From the NCBI RefSeq assembly GCF_024138675.1, contig NZ_CP090959.1, positions 496,001-560,000 of the forward strand: a DNA stretch of 64,000 bases, written 5' to 3'. The notes under the pieces were generated by a model, which was not told where the DNA came from, searched no databases, and saw only the letters and a list, made by a program, of their open reading frames with translations. Source of the stretch: Simiduia sp. 21SJ11W-1 (GTDB taxonomy: Bacteria > Pseudomonadota > Gammaproteobacteria > Pseudomonadales > Cellvibrionaceae). The translations under genes were made by a program, and so were the position numbers. Shown here one piece after another: positions 43,488-52,075 of the stretch. Each line of letters starts with the position of its first letter. The stretch's first letter is position 1.

Positions 43488-44978
43488 ATGATTCGCTGTA
43501 TTTTCAGGTGGGCGCTGGCACTTGTATTGTGTGCTGGGGGTGGCACCTTGCAGGCGGAGCAAGCTGTTACCCCCGCTCAATGGCGGGTTGAAGCAGAAAG
43601 GGATTTAACGGCAACCTACCTTGCTATCAAGCAGGCGCATCCCGGCATGATAGATGAAGAAAATCCGGGCTTCGTAGATTTGGTGGAGCGGCAATATCAG
43701 TTGGCGCGTTCAACGCTCCCAGACGTATACGATTATCAATCTGCATTGAGTGTGACGCGCTTATTTCTAGTGGCCTTTAAAGATGGCCACCTTGCCATTT
43801 CTGATGATGTGCGCCCTCATGGTGATGCCCCATTGTCGCCAGGCGTCGGCTTGCGCGCAGAGGGCGAGCGGCTGTTTGTCAATGCGCGTATGAGGCAGTG
43901 GCCTGTGCCACTGCCTGAATTAAACGACGAGCTGATAGCGTGTGATGGTCAGCCGGTAGCTGATCTAGTGGCCAATCATTGGGCGCCCTATGTAGAACTG
44001 CGAAAAGCGACCGATCACTATCCTGCTGCGAAAACAGCTTTTACCATCGTCCATAGCTTAAAAAGCCAATTTAAAACCTGTGTTTTTCGGTCTCCCTTGG
44101 GGAGGGCGCAAACCTATTCACTGAGCTATCAGGCAACGGAATTGGGTGAGCTGATAGGGCTACTTGCAAGCGGTAATCGGGCGGGTGCTGCCAACGGTTA
44201 TGATTACCAAGATGGTGTTTTATGGGTGCGGCTTGTCAGTTTTTCACTCAATGCTGCATCTGCCGATGTGTTTGAAAAGATGTTGACGGCTATAGAATCA
44301 TTACCCTATTTCCATACACTGGTATTTGATGTGCGTGGCAATGACGGCGGCAGCTCAACATTGGGCGATCGCATCTTCAAGGCTGCTACAGGTGGTATTG
44401 AGTTAAGCGAACAGCAGCAGGCGCAGCTGCCCTTGGCATATGCACAGTGGCGGGTCTCCGATTACGCTCTGGCCCGTATAGAGGGTTCCATTGAATTCTT
44501 AAAGGCTGCCTACGGCCCAGACAACGAAGATCTTGGATTTTACCAGCAGTTAAAGGCGGCAATGCAGGCGGCACAGGCCAAGGGTGAGGCATGGGTGAGC
44601 GCAGGTAATAGCTACCACCAATGGCAACGCGAAGCCTTCCAGGAAATGAATATACGGCCTAAAAAGTTTTCCGGAGATCTTGTGTTGTTAACGGATAATC
44701 GTTGTGCCAGTGCATGCTTGGATTTCGCAGATACGGTGTTGGCAGTGCCTGGCGTCAGGCACTTTGGGCAGGCCACAAGCGGCGATACACTGTATATGGA
44801 AGCGCCTGCTTTTCGATTGCCAAGTGGTAACCGGCTAAGAATGCCGTTAAAAGTATGGCGTGGCAGGTTGAGGGGCAGCAATGAAGTGTATGTGCCCGAT
44901 CTGCTTATCGATTTCAACGCCCATACTGAAGAATCGTTGCGGGCGCATGTATTAAAAGCCTTGAAGGATGTTGAGTAA
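43488..44978 (+). CDS. S41-family (C-terminal processing type) serine peptidase, exported
   Basis: About 496 residues from ATG 43488, which begins a good signal peptide (MIRCIFRWALALVLCAGGGTLQA). An N-terminal helical region is followed by the S41 fold: YFHTLVFDVRGNDGGSSTLGDRIF and, near the end, LVLLTDNRCASACLDFADTVL with the nucleophile Ser in ASAC, then GQATSGD. No clear PDZ domain; a beta region lies between. Such tail-specific or D-stem-related proteases act in the periplasm; substrate unknown. Convergent with the frameshifted gene that follows. Confidence 0.8.
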   Translation: MIRCIFRWALALVLCAGGGTLQAEQAVTPAQWRVEAERDLTATYLAIKQAHPGMIDEENPGFVDLVERQYQLARSTLPDVYDYQSALSVTRLFLVAFKDGHLAISDDVRPHGDAPLSPGVGLRAEGERLFVNARMRQWPVPLPELNDELIACDGQPVADLVANHWAPYVELRKATDHYPAAKTAFTIVHSLKSQFKTCVFRSPLGRAQTYSLSYQATELGELIGLLASGNRAGAANGYDYQDGVLWVRLVSFSLNAASADVFEKMLTAIESLPYFHTLVFDVRGNDGGSSTLGDRIFKAATGGIELSEQQQAQLPLAYAQWRVSDYALARIEGSIEFLKAAYGPDNEDLGFYQQLKAAMQAAQAKGEAWVSAGNSYHQWQREAFQEMNIRPKKFSGDLVLLTDNRCASACLDFADTVLAVPGVRHFGQATSGDTLYMEAPAFRLPSGNRLRMPLKVWRGRLRGSNEVYVPDLLIDFNAHTEESLRAHVLKALKDVE

Positions 44979-45165
44979 TGAATGTTATTGCCCCACGGGC
45001 GGATGTATACCTGCAATTGATGGGCGAAGCCAACTAGCTTATGCGAGCAACAGGTCCGTTTGCTTTAAGCTATTCACAGCCGAATGGCACAAAATATATT
45101 CTTTCAGCCTCGTAAACTCATGGGAGGTATTGCGTGGCCCTGCGCATTGTTTCCCCATTTAAACT

Positions 45166-45667
45166 CTACTGCAGGAAATAGGTTTCGTTGCCTGTGCGGC
45201 AGGTGTTTACAGGTTGCGCGCGGTTGCTTCGATCCACCAGCCAGCATTCGTCATAAATTGAGCAATAACACAGCGAAATACGGGTGCTCGCATCTACTTC
45301 AAGTACTTGTTCCAATTGCTTGCCTTGGTATCTCAAGGGGGTAACCGAGGTGTTGGCCGGTATGGTGACGTTGCCAATGTGCGACTGGGTAATATCGTTA
45401 AAGGCGGGCAGCTCTGCCCAGCGCTGAACGGGCTTGCCTGCATGGCTCACCTGGGCATAGTGAATAATGGCTGGGCCTGTGCCTTTGTTATACACCGCGT
45501 AACTAAATTCTGTGCCGCTGAAATTGCGATAAATCTCGAGTTTTGGCCATACGGATGCGCGAGCATAGGCGCGAATAAATAGAAATAACTGCTGTAAGCA
45601 AGCCGATAAACAGGGCTGAAAGCGCCACAAGCATTTCAGGGTTTTTATACCAGGGGGTGTTGGTCAT
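45166..45667 (-). pseudogene. Membrane-anchored hypothetical protein, disrupted by a frameshift
   Basis: Two frames joined give a sensible protein. From ATG 45667 the first reads MTNTPWYKNPEMLVALSALF and continues through a transmembrane helix ending TAVISIYS. The second, from about residue 30, continues AYARASVWPKLEIYRNFSG and runs to a Cys-containing C-terminus (ISLCYCSIYDECWLV). They meet near 45575-45590, where one extra base (for example in the TATTTATT stretch) would explain the shift. It may be a true pseudogene or a sequencing error. Family not recognised; the layout resembles small inner-membrane proteins with a periplasmic beta domain. Confidence 0.55.
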
Positions 45668-45960
45668 GGCGCCGCACCTTTGCGATAAATGGTCAAAAAT
45701 CTGAGTAGTTAGGCGTCTATGGTAGCGCAGCGAGCCCTGGGCTCAAATAGTGGCTTATTTCTGCAGCTTGTCACGTGGGTTTGACTGTGCGGGGCCATGG
45801 CCAAAGGGCTGAAAGGTGCGCCGGTATCGCACAGAAAAAGTATGGCTTCTCGCGGCGCTAAAAGGCGCCAGTTGAAATAAACACAACTTGCCCCATTGGG
45901 ATGTAACATAGCAGCCGTTTGTTCATCCAAGCCAACTCACACACCATACAGGGCAATACC

Positions 45961-46635
45961 ATGATGAAATCTTTCGCAATCTGCTTTCTGCTTAGCCTGG
46001 CCGCGCTGCCGCTACAGGCGGCGGAGCTTGCACTACCCAAGTTACCTGATGCCAGCAAGCTCTCGGCGCCCGAGGCCAAGGCCCTTGGGTTGCGCGATGG
46101 CGGCGCGGGCCTGGCAGTGGGCACGGCGGTGCCGGCCTTTAAGGCATCGGCGCACACTGGTGAGCCGGTATCGCAAAAGGATTTGCTGGCGGCGGGTAAA
46201 CCACTGCTGGTTATTTTCTACCGTGGTGGCTGGTGCCCCTATTGCAACCTGCAAATTCGCCAGCTAACAGAGGCCTACAATCAATTTGCCAAGCGCAATG
46301 TGGAGCTTGTGTTGATTTCCGCAGACAAGGTAGACGGCGCAGCCCTGGCCCAGCGCCGGTACGAGATCCCATTTCCTGTGCTGGCAGACCCGGAGCTTTC
46401 TGCCCACGAGGCATTCAATGTGGTAATGACGCTCTCGCCAGAGCTGGTAGAAACCTACAAGGGCTATGGCATTGATGTAGAGCAGTGGTCTGGCAAAACC
46501 CACCACAAGTTTGCGCTCGCCTCGGCGTTTATCGTGAACCCTCAAGGCAAAGTGCAGTGGGCCCATGTGTCTGAAGATTACAAATCCCGCCCTTCCGTCC
46601 CGCAATTACTTGGCGTGATCGACGGGTTGAAATAG
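45961..46635 (+). CDS. Exported peroxiredoxin-like (AhpC/TSA) protein
   Basis: 224 residues from ATG 45961, with signal peptide MMKSFAICFLLSLAALPLQA. The thioredoxin-fold redox site is FYRGGWCPYCNLQIRQL (C92, C95), as in AhpC/TSA proteins of the periplasm. It is probably a thiol peroxidase or disulfide reductase protecting exported proteins. That could matter here, since several neighbours have many Cys. No close operon partner: 610 bp follow before the next gene. Confidence 0.82.
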   Translation: MMKSFAICFLLSLAALPLQAAELALPKLPDASKLSAPEAKALGLRDGGAGLAVGTAVPAFKASAHTGEPVSQKDLLAAGKPLLVIFYRGGWCPYCNLQIRQLTEAYNQFAKRNVELVLISADKVDGAALAQRRYEIPFPVLADPELSAHEAFNVVMTLSPELVETYKGYGIDVEQWSGKTHHKFALASAFIVNPQGKVQWAHVSEDYKSRPSVPQLLGVIDGLK

Positions 46636-47245
46636 CCAGGCATTACGCCGAAGTTGACGCTTTGATAGTTGCATTCCAGCCATGCCCTGCTGCGGGAATG
46701 CAACGCCCCTCGCCCCATTTCATTCGCTGCTACCTGCCTTGTTGATGCAAAGGTAGGCGGGCCACACGGGATTTCAAAGAGTCTGCACCTGCCGCCATAG
46801 GGGCGCGGCCGTACCTTTTTGCCTCTCAGCTGCTGTTTCTGGCCGCCCAGCATGCCCATTTGCCGGTGGTTACGTTGAATTGCGCGCCAAAATAGAATTT
46901 TAAATTCCATAAAGTTCAATTGACTGGAATATTTCCTTGCAATTTTGTCGGCATGGAATAATCTATTCCTATATAAGTTTTAATAAGAATATTTACGTCT
47001 GACATTCGTGTCTCACAGGCGCTTTGGCGCTCCATCCGTTGTAGCAGTGAAAACGCAGTGCTTTTCGAGGGCGGTGCCCCGGGCTCTGAAATCGAAATTT
47101 AGGTATTTGCTGGCGCCTTGGGCGCCCGCGCAGCTTTTACTTTGGGTTACCGGCAGGCGCAGGCCTTGCCAGGCGCTTGGCCAGTGCATGCGGCCATGTA
47201 AAACCTGAAAAGTTTACACAACCAGAAAAATAAAACGGGGATGCT
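46636..47245 (+). other. 610-bp regulatory region upstream of the M23/lytic transglycosylase operon
   Basis: Contains GAATT-TTA-AATTC (46895-46907), GGAATATTTCC (46926-46936) and the perfect operator at 46956-46968, followed by about 275 bp of leader with several short GC-rich stem-loops (for example near 47116-47133). No gene recognised. Confidence 0.55.
46956..46968. promoter_or_regulatory. Putative operator, perfect GAATA-N3-TATTC
   Basis: GAATA-ATC-TATTC, extended by G and C to a 15-bp palindrome. 277 bp before the first gene of the M23/lytic transglycosylase operon, with two related palindromes just upstream. Confidence 0.65.
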
Positions 47246-48109
47246 ATGAACCCATTACTTCGTGCAGCGCTTTTTATGGGCGCGCTGTTGGCCGTAGGCG
47301 CCGTGCTTTTTTGGCCTGCTGAAAATTCACCTGAACACACGCCTGTGCAGGGCAGTACGGCTGGCCAAGCCCTTGCTAGCGACCAAGCAGCGAAAGCTGC
47401 GGGCAAGGCACCGTCGCAGGGTGTGGCTTTAGCAGCAGCGCCGGCTGGCGAACACGAGCCCGGCCATGCTGGCCATGGCCATGATCATGAATACAGCCGC
47501 ACGGTAAGCGCGGAATCCCTGGACAAAAGCCATTGGTTCGAGCCGGTGGCCATGCTGGATGCGCGCCACTTTGTGCCCTCGGTTACCGCATTGGAGTTGG
47601 CGGAGTCTTGTACAGAGCTGCCGGCTTTTGAGGGGGTAAACACCCTGGAGGAGAGCCTGAAAAAGCAGTTCGCCATTGATACCAGTGCCCACAGCCCGAA
47701 CAACATGTTCTTCAAATCTATTACGCAGTTTTTCCAATTGCCTGATAGCTATTTGCAAATGACCGTGTTGTGGGAAATGGATTTGCCGGCCACTTACCGC
47801 TACGAATTATTCCAATCTACCGACCCGCGCTTTGAGGCGCAGGTGTCGCAAATTCCGCTGCCGCAGGCGCCGCCGCGCCATAAAGATACGCTGGCAACCT
47901 ATCAATATTTGCAACAAATTCAGGAGTATTACCAGGCCCAGGGAGGTGTAGCGGGCGCTCGTATCTTCGAAGGTGAAATCAATGGTGAGTCTGAACCGGT
48001 GAGCATTACTACCGTTAACGGCAAGCCCACCTTTGTTAGCTCAACGTCATTGACTTGCCGTTCTGACGTAAAAAGTTCATCGGCTCAATGCCTCTGTACG
48101 GAATCCTAA
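47246..48109 (+). CDS. Membrane-anchored protein of unknown function with a His-rich segment
   Basis: 287 residues. One N-terminal transmembrane segment (AALFMGALLAVGAVLFW), an Ala-rich linker, then a His-rich stretch GEHEPGHAGHGHDHEY (about 68-83) that could bind metal such as zinc. The remainder has no recognised family and ends with a Cys cluster (TCRSD...AQCLC). Its stop is 2 bp before the M23 gene start, so the two are co-expressed. The second gene beyond (52076) has a similar N-terminal anchor and Ala/Lys linker. Possibly an accessory, chaperone or immunity factor for the hydrolases that follow; inference only. Confidence 0.6.
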   Translation: MNPLLRAALFMGALLAVGAVLFWPAENSPEHTPVQGSTAGQALASDQAAKAAGKAPSQGVALAAAPAGEHEPGHAGHGHDHEYSRTVSAESLDKSHWFEPVAMLDARHFVPSVTALELAESCTELPAFEGVNTLEESLKKQFAIDTSAHSPNNMFFKSITQFFQLPDSYLQMTVLWEMDLPATYRYELFQSTDPRFEAQVSQIPLPQAPPRHKDTLATYQYLQQIQEYYQAQGGVAGARIFEGEINGESEPVSITTVNGKPTFVSSTSLTCRSDVKSSSAQCLCTES

Positions 48110-48111
48110 TC

Positions 48112-49803
48112 ATGAAAAAATATCACAATAAATCGCAATGGCTGCTGCCATTTGCGTGCCTGGCTCTGGCCGGAATAGGCACGCAAGCTGCAGCAGATAC
48201 CTATGTCACCAAGCAAGACACTTACTTGAAAGTGTCTACCGCGCAATCCTCCTCGCTGCCCGCCAGCCAAAAGTGCTTAGTGGCTAAAAACACCTTGGTG
48301 AGTGTGAGCTCGGCCACTGTATCGGGCACGCACTTGCAGGTAAGCCTTGAAAACGAAGTGGCCAATTGCAGCTTGACCTCCGGTTATGTGTACGAACCTC
48401 ACATGGCACCCGAGGCCAATACCCTGGTGGTGCATTACGACACCACCTTCAAAACCCAGGCGGTGCAATCCAGCCAGTTGCCGGCCAGCAGCAAGTGCGA
48501 CTTGCCCGTTGGCGTTTACACCAGTAGCCAGTCTATTGGCAGCGCCAGTGCCGCGCACTTTTACGTAAAGCTTGAAAATGCACCGGCCGCGTGCGGATTC
48601 AGCAACGGTTACGTTTACGAAGGCCACAGTGTGCGTGGGCCGCAAGCCTTTAGTGTAACCACCGCTACCGATCTTAAAATCAGCACAGCGCAAACCTCCG
48701 AGTTAACGGCCGCAGAAAAATGCGCGCTGCCGGTGGGTACTTATGTGTCGAGCATTCCGGTACAGGATGCCGATGCCGTGCACTACAAAGTATCCATTCC
48801 GGATATCGACAACTGTGCATTCAACGAAGGCTATGTGTACTTTGAGCACACCAACATGGGCCAGCCCGTTGATCCGGGCACGGCGGAAACCTGGGAATTC
48901 CCAATGCCTGATGGCGTTTTGGGAAGCGGCTGGTGTGTGTGCCGCAATGTGGGCACCAGCCCGCACATCGGCCAGGATATCTACAAATACAACGGCATGT
49001 CGGCCTCGGCCACACAAGACGGTGTAGTGACCGATATCGTGTTCTCCAGTAGCTGTGGTTACATTCTCTATCTGGAAGATGAGTACAACACGCTGTGGCG
49101 GTACGTGCACTTGAACTCGCCGTCGGTGGCCGAAGGACAAAGTGTCAGCAAGGGCCAAACCCTGGCGTCTATTTCAGCCTACCCCAATAGCAGTTGCGGC
49201 ACCGGCCCGCATTTGCACTTCGAGCGCAGAAGCGCCGGCTACTTTGGCGATCAGGCTACCGGCAACAGCTGCCAGAACGGCTATCGCTCTTGCTATTACG
49301 ACCCGATCAAACCCTGGCGTGCAGGTTACGTTCCGCCAGCTGGCGCCGCCTCTGCCAGTGCCCCGGCCGGCAGCGCGCGCCCCGATGGCTGTCGCATGGA
49401 TGTGGGTGATTATGCGGAAGTTTCGCGCTCTGAGTTGAACGAGTACAAAGCCGTTTCAGCTAACAAAGTGGATGCAGATATCAAACGCGTACAAAACGTC
49501 GAAGGCCAATGGGTGCTTGAAGCGGCCTTCGCGCTGGCAGATAACCCCAAAAACCAGTGCGCTAACGGCAATTGCATTGTGAATTGGGCTGTGGTTACAG
49601 AAGACGCCTCGGGCAACGGCCTGCGCCGCGTATTTTTTGACAACAAGGTACGCAACTACCCGCTGGCACGCGATGCCCGCGAGGAATTTTGTGTGGCCGA
49701 ACAATCACAGCGCTACTGGGTGCTCTACACCGATCAAGAGGGCAATCAACTCCGCGTAGGTGGCAACTTTAACGAAAGTGCCAACGCTAAACAGGAGCAA
49801 TAA
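48112..49803 (+). CDS. Exported M23 (LytM-type) endopeptidase with three SH3-like repeats
   Basis: 563 residues. Signal peptide 1-28 (GIGTQAAA). Three similar repeats of about 75 residues (30-97, 103-172, 180-246), each with LK/FK.STAQSS.LPA..KC and ending GYVYE.H: SH3-like wall-binding modules with a conserved Cys pair. The M23 domain (260-400) has H285-x3-D289, H333 and GPH367-L-H369, the full zinc and catalytic set, so activity is expected against peptide cross-links. A C-terminal domain of about 130 residues is unassigned. An upstream ATG at 48088 overlaps the previous gene; 48112 fits the signal peptide. Followed after 2 bp by the lytic transglycosylase. Confidence 0.85.
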   Translation: MKKYHNKSQWLLPFACLALAGIGTQAAADTYVTKQDTYLKVSTAQSSSLPASQKCLVAKNTLVSVSSATVSGTHLQVSLENEVANCSLTSGYVYEPHMAPEANTLVVHYDTTFKTQAVQSSQLPASSKCDLPVGVYTSSQSIGSASAAHFYVKLENAPAACGFSNGYVYEGHSVRGPQAFSVTTATDLKISTAQTSELTAAEKCALPVGTYVSSIPVQDADAVHYKVSIPDIDNCAFNEGYVYFEHTNMGQPVDPGTAETWEFPMPDGVLGSGWCVCRNVGTSPHIGQDIYKYNGMSASATQDGVVTDIVFSSSCGYILYLEDEYNTLWRYVHLNSPSVAEGQSVSKGQTLASISAYPNSSCGTGPHLHFERRSAGYFGDQATGNSCQNGYRSCYYDPIKPWRAGYVPPAGAASASAPAGSARPDGCRMDVGDYAEVSRSELNEYKAVSANKVDADIKRVQNVEGQWVLEAAFALADNPKNQCANGNCIVNWAVVTEDASGNGLRRVFFDNKVRNYPLARDAREEFCVAEQSQRYWVLYTDQEGNQLRVGGNFNESANAKQEQ

Positions 49804-49805
49804 TA

Positions 49806-51791
49806 ATGAAAGCTTGGATACTCCAAGCGCTGATGCTGGTGGCCTTCGCGGCCCCAGCAGTTGCGCAATATAACGATACCCCCGCAGACTGGAAGTGCTA
49901 CAACAAGGTGGGTGGCAACTGGATATTTGGCATCGCACCCTACGGTTGCGATGCCAGTGCCTTTGGCTCAGACAGCCATTTAACCACCAACTACCCGCCG
50001 GTGATTTTTGACACCACCAAAAATTCTACCACCGAGCGCAACCGCTACATGCAAGAGCTTTACGGCATGTTGTTGGAGTCGGGCGAGTACTACATGGAAC
50101 GCAATAAGCCCTCTGCCTCCAGCGCAGAGGTGGATGCCTTCAAACACGCCGTGCTGGCCATTGCCCACCAGGAAAGTTTTTGGTCTCACTACCGCTTGGC
50201 CTCACAAGATAGCCGCTACAAAATGATGCGCGGCGACTACGGCCACGGCCACGGTTTAATGCAGGTGGATGATCGCTGGCACTATTTGGCGGCCAACCAG
50301 GGTAAAGGCTGGGAGCTGGTGAATAACATTTTTTATTCACTGGATGAATACTTTACCGCCTGGCAGCGTGCGCCCAACGAGTGGTGTTTAAGCTCTGCTA
50401 CCAATTGGCGTGATCGCGCGCGTGCGGCTTACTCTGCCTACAACGGTGGCCCGTCGCGCATCTGCCGCTGGACAAATCCAGACGATGTGTGGGCACGCAA
50501 TGATGTGGGCTTTGTAACCAAGTACGATGAGCAAAGCTGGCTGAACTATGTGAACGCCAGCCAGACGGATTCCAACATCGATGTGGTGTGCCTGGCCAAC
50601 GGTGGCAGCTACTGCCCACCGGGTGCGCCGGCAGATACCAGTAACTGGGCTGGCAAACTGATTGAAACTGCCGATCAAAAAGCCTGTGTGTTTACCAATG
50701 ATGTGCTGCACTGCGTAGAAGATATGCGCCACTCTGCGTGTTTGGTAAACCTTGGCACTTTTGACGCCAATCAGGTGTTGGAATTGCAAAGCGGCGATAC
50801 CACAGGCGTGGCACAGCAAGTGTATGATCCGCATAACCTGTGCGCCGATAACATTGCAGGCCTGGCTGCTGTGGGCGATTTTATTTCGCTTTCGCAAGCC
50901 AATAATCTGCGCGTTACACCTAACGGCGAGTTAATCAAAGCGGTGCCAGCTTCAACGCAGGTACAGGTGGAAGACATTGTGGTATACGACAACGTTTCCC
51001 AAAACCGCTTTTACCAAATCACCTACCAAGGCAGCACCGGCTACATTTGGGCTGGCAATCAATCGGATTACAGCAGCTGGACGCAAACAATTGCCTCGGC
51101 TGATGTGCCCTATAGCATTCCCGTAGCGGGCGATCAGGTAAGCATTGTAAAAGATGCCATTAATCTGCGCGCCGTGCCCGGCGGCACAGTTCTGGGTACC
51201 GTGCCCATGTATGCAGTAGTGCCGGTAGTGGATTTGACTGTGCAAGGCACCGATAACCTTGTTTACCTGAAGGTAACCTACAACGGTGACACGGGTTACA
51301 TTTACTCAGGTCAGGTGCGCCCGCAAAACACCATTGCAGATTGGGTTGCTCTGCAAGGTGAAGCTCCCGAGTTCCAGGCGCCTTACTGCCCATCGGGTTC
51401 CAGCTACGACTTTGATTTGATGGTGTGTAAAAACGGCGTTGATGCCTACGGCCCCTTCACCAGCACCATGACCAACAAGTGCATTAGCTGGGGTGGCGGT
51501 TCTTCGTGTACCTCAACGGTGAATGTCACCATTAAAGATAAAACCCTGTCTTTGCAGCGCTGGGCGGTAAACTGGTACCAGAGTATTCGCGGCAGCGGTG
51601 ATTGCCCCGATGGCGCGAGCCGCAGCAGCAGTTATGGCAACCATTGTGTGGAGTACAGCAATGGCTCGGTGGCCCACGTATACGGCCCCTTTGGTGAAGG
51701 CCAGGTAAGCAACTGTGTGGCCGGTGGCGGCGGTGCAGCTTGCTACTCTAACCGCTGGAGCGCCTACGCCTATAACGCCTGGGGTAATTAA
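49806..51791 (+). CDS. Secreted SLT-type lytic transglycosylase with SH3b and Cys-rich modules
   Basis: 661 residues. Signal peptide 1-20. The lysozyme-like SLT domain (about 75-250) shows the family motifs: catalytic E123 in HQESFW, GLMQV (150-154) and AYNGGP (211-216). Two SH3b-type repeats follow (about 357-417 and 442-502, each with NLR.P.G and GYI..G). Residues 528-661 are the duplicated Cys-rich module (CPSG...YGPF...KC..WGGGSSC / CPDG...YGPF...C..GGGAAC) shared with the N-terminus of the 23802 product. Lytic transglycosylases cut MurNAc-GlcNAc to leave 1,6-anhydroMurNAc. AGGAG precedes the ATG. Confidence 0.87.
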   Translation: MKAWILQALMLVAFAAPAVAQYNDTPADWKCYNKVGGNWIFGIAPYGCDASAFGSDSHLTTNYPPVIFDTTKNSTTERNRYMQELYGMLLESGEYYMERNKPSASSAEVDAFKHAVLAIAHQESFWSHYRLASQDSRYKMMRGDYGHGHGLMQVDDRWHYLAANQGKGWELVNNIFYSLDEYFTAWQRAPNEWCLSSATNWRDRARAAYSAYNGGPSRICRWTNPDDVWARNDVGFVTKYDEQSWLNYVNASQTDSNIDVVCLANGGSYCPPGAPADTSNWAGKLIETADQKACVFTNDVLHCVEDMRHSACLVNLGTFDANQVLELQSGDTTGVAQQVYDPHNLCADNIAGLAAVGDFISLSQANNLRVTPNGELIKAVPASTQVQVEDIVVYDNVSQNRFYQITYQGSTGYIWAGNQSDYSSWTQTIASADVPYSIPVAGDQVSIVKDAINLRAVPGGTVLGTVPMYAVVPVVDLTVQGTDNLVYLKVTYNGDTGYIYSGQVRPQNTIADWVALQGEAPEFQAPYCPSGSSYDFDLMVCKNGVDAYGPFTSTMTNKCISWGGGSSCTSTVNVTIKDKTLSLQRWAVNWYQSIRGSGDCPDGASRSSSYGNHCVEYSNGSVAHVYGPFGEGQVSNCVAGGGGAACYSNRWSAYAYNAWGN

Positions 51792-51828
51792 GCAGGCAGC
51801 TGTTTAATCAGCCAGTAATAGTGCAACT

Positions 51829-51852
51829 AGGTGAAGCCTTTCGGCTTCACCT
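51829..51852. terminator. Hairpin after the lytic transglycosylase gene
   Basis: Stem AGGTGAAGCC / GGCTTCACCT with a TTTC loop, 38 bp after the stop. No T-tract follows on the plus strand, so termination efficiency is uncertain. Confidence 0.45.
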
Positions 51853-51892
51853 GGGGGCAGGCACCTTGCGCCGCAGTCAATAGGTAACTATG

Positions 51893-51932
51893 TATCTGCG
51901 TATATGGGTATCTGCGTATATGGGTATCTGCG
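51893..51932 (+). repeat. 2.5 copies of a 16-bp tandem repeat
   Basis: TATCTGCGTATATGGG occurs twice in full (51893-51908, 51909-51924) and once as its first eight bases. Noncoding, between two genes. Confidence 0.8.
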
Positions 51933-51973
51933 CGCCTTGATGCCCTTGCCTTGGCACTGTTTTTATAAAGAAT

Positions 51974-51996
51974 AAAGGCACCCAAGCGGTGCCTTT
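51974..51996 (+). terminator. Intergenic hairpin, possible terminator
   Basis: Nine-pair stem AAAGGCACC / GGTGCCTTT with a CAAGC loop, 80 bp before the next gene. The T run lies within the stem end only. Confidence 0.5.
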
Positions 51997-52075
51997 GCCC
52001 GTTGTGATACACGGGAAGACTTGCGAATGCCCTGAACTTTCTTCAGGTTAGCATTTCGAACGAGAGACAAACGCT

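Noticed and set aside
45709-45930. Small minus-strand frame upstream of the peroxiredoxin gene
   Set aside because: No ribosome binding site or family, and base use unlike the neighbours. The region 45668-45960 otherwise shows nothing distinct.
46578-46919. Minus-strand frame of 113 codons in the 46.6-47.2 kb region
   Set aside because: It overlaps the peroxiredoxin gene end, is Arg/Gly/Pro-rich without pattern and has no recognisable start signal.
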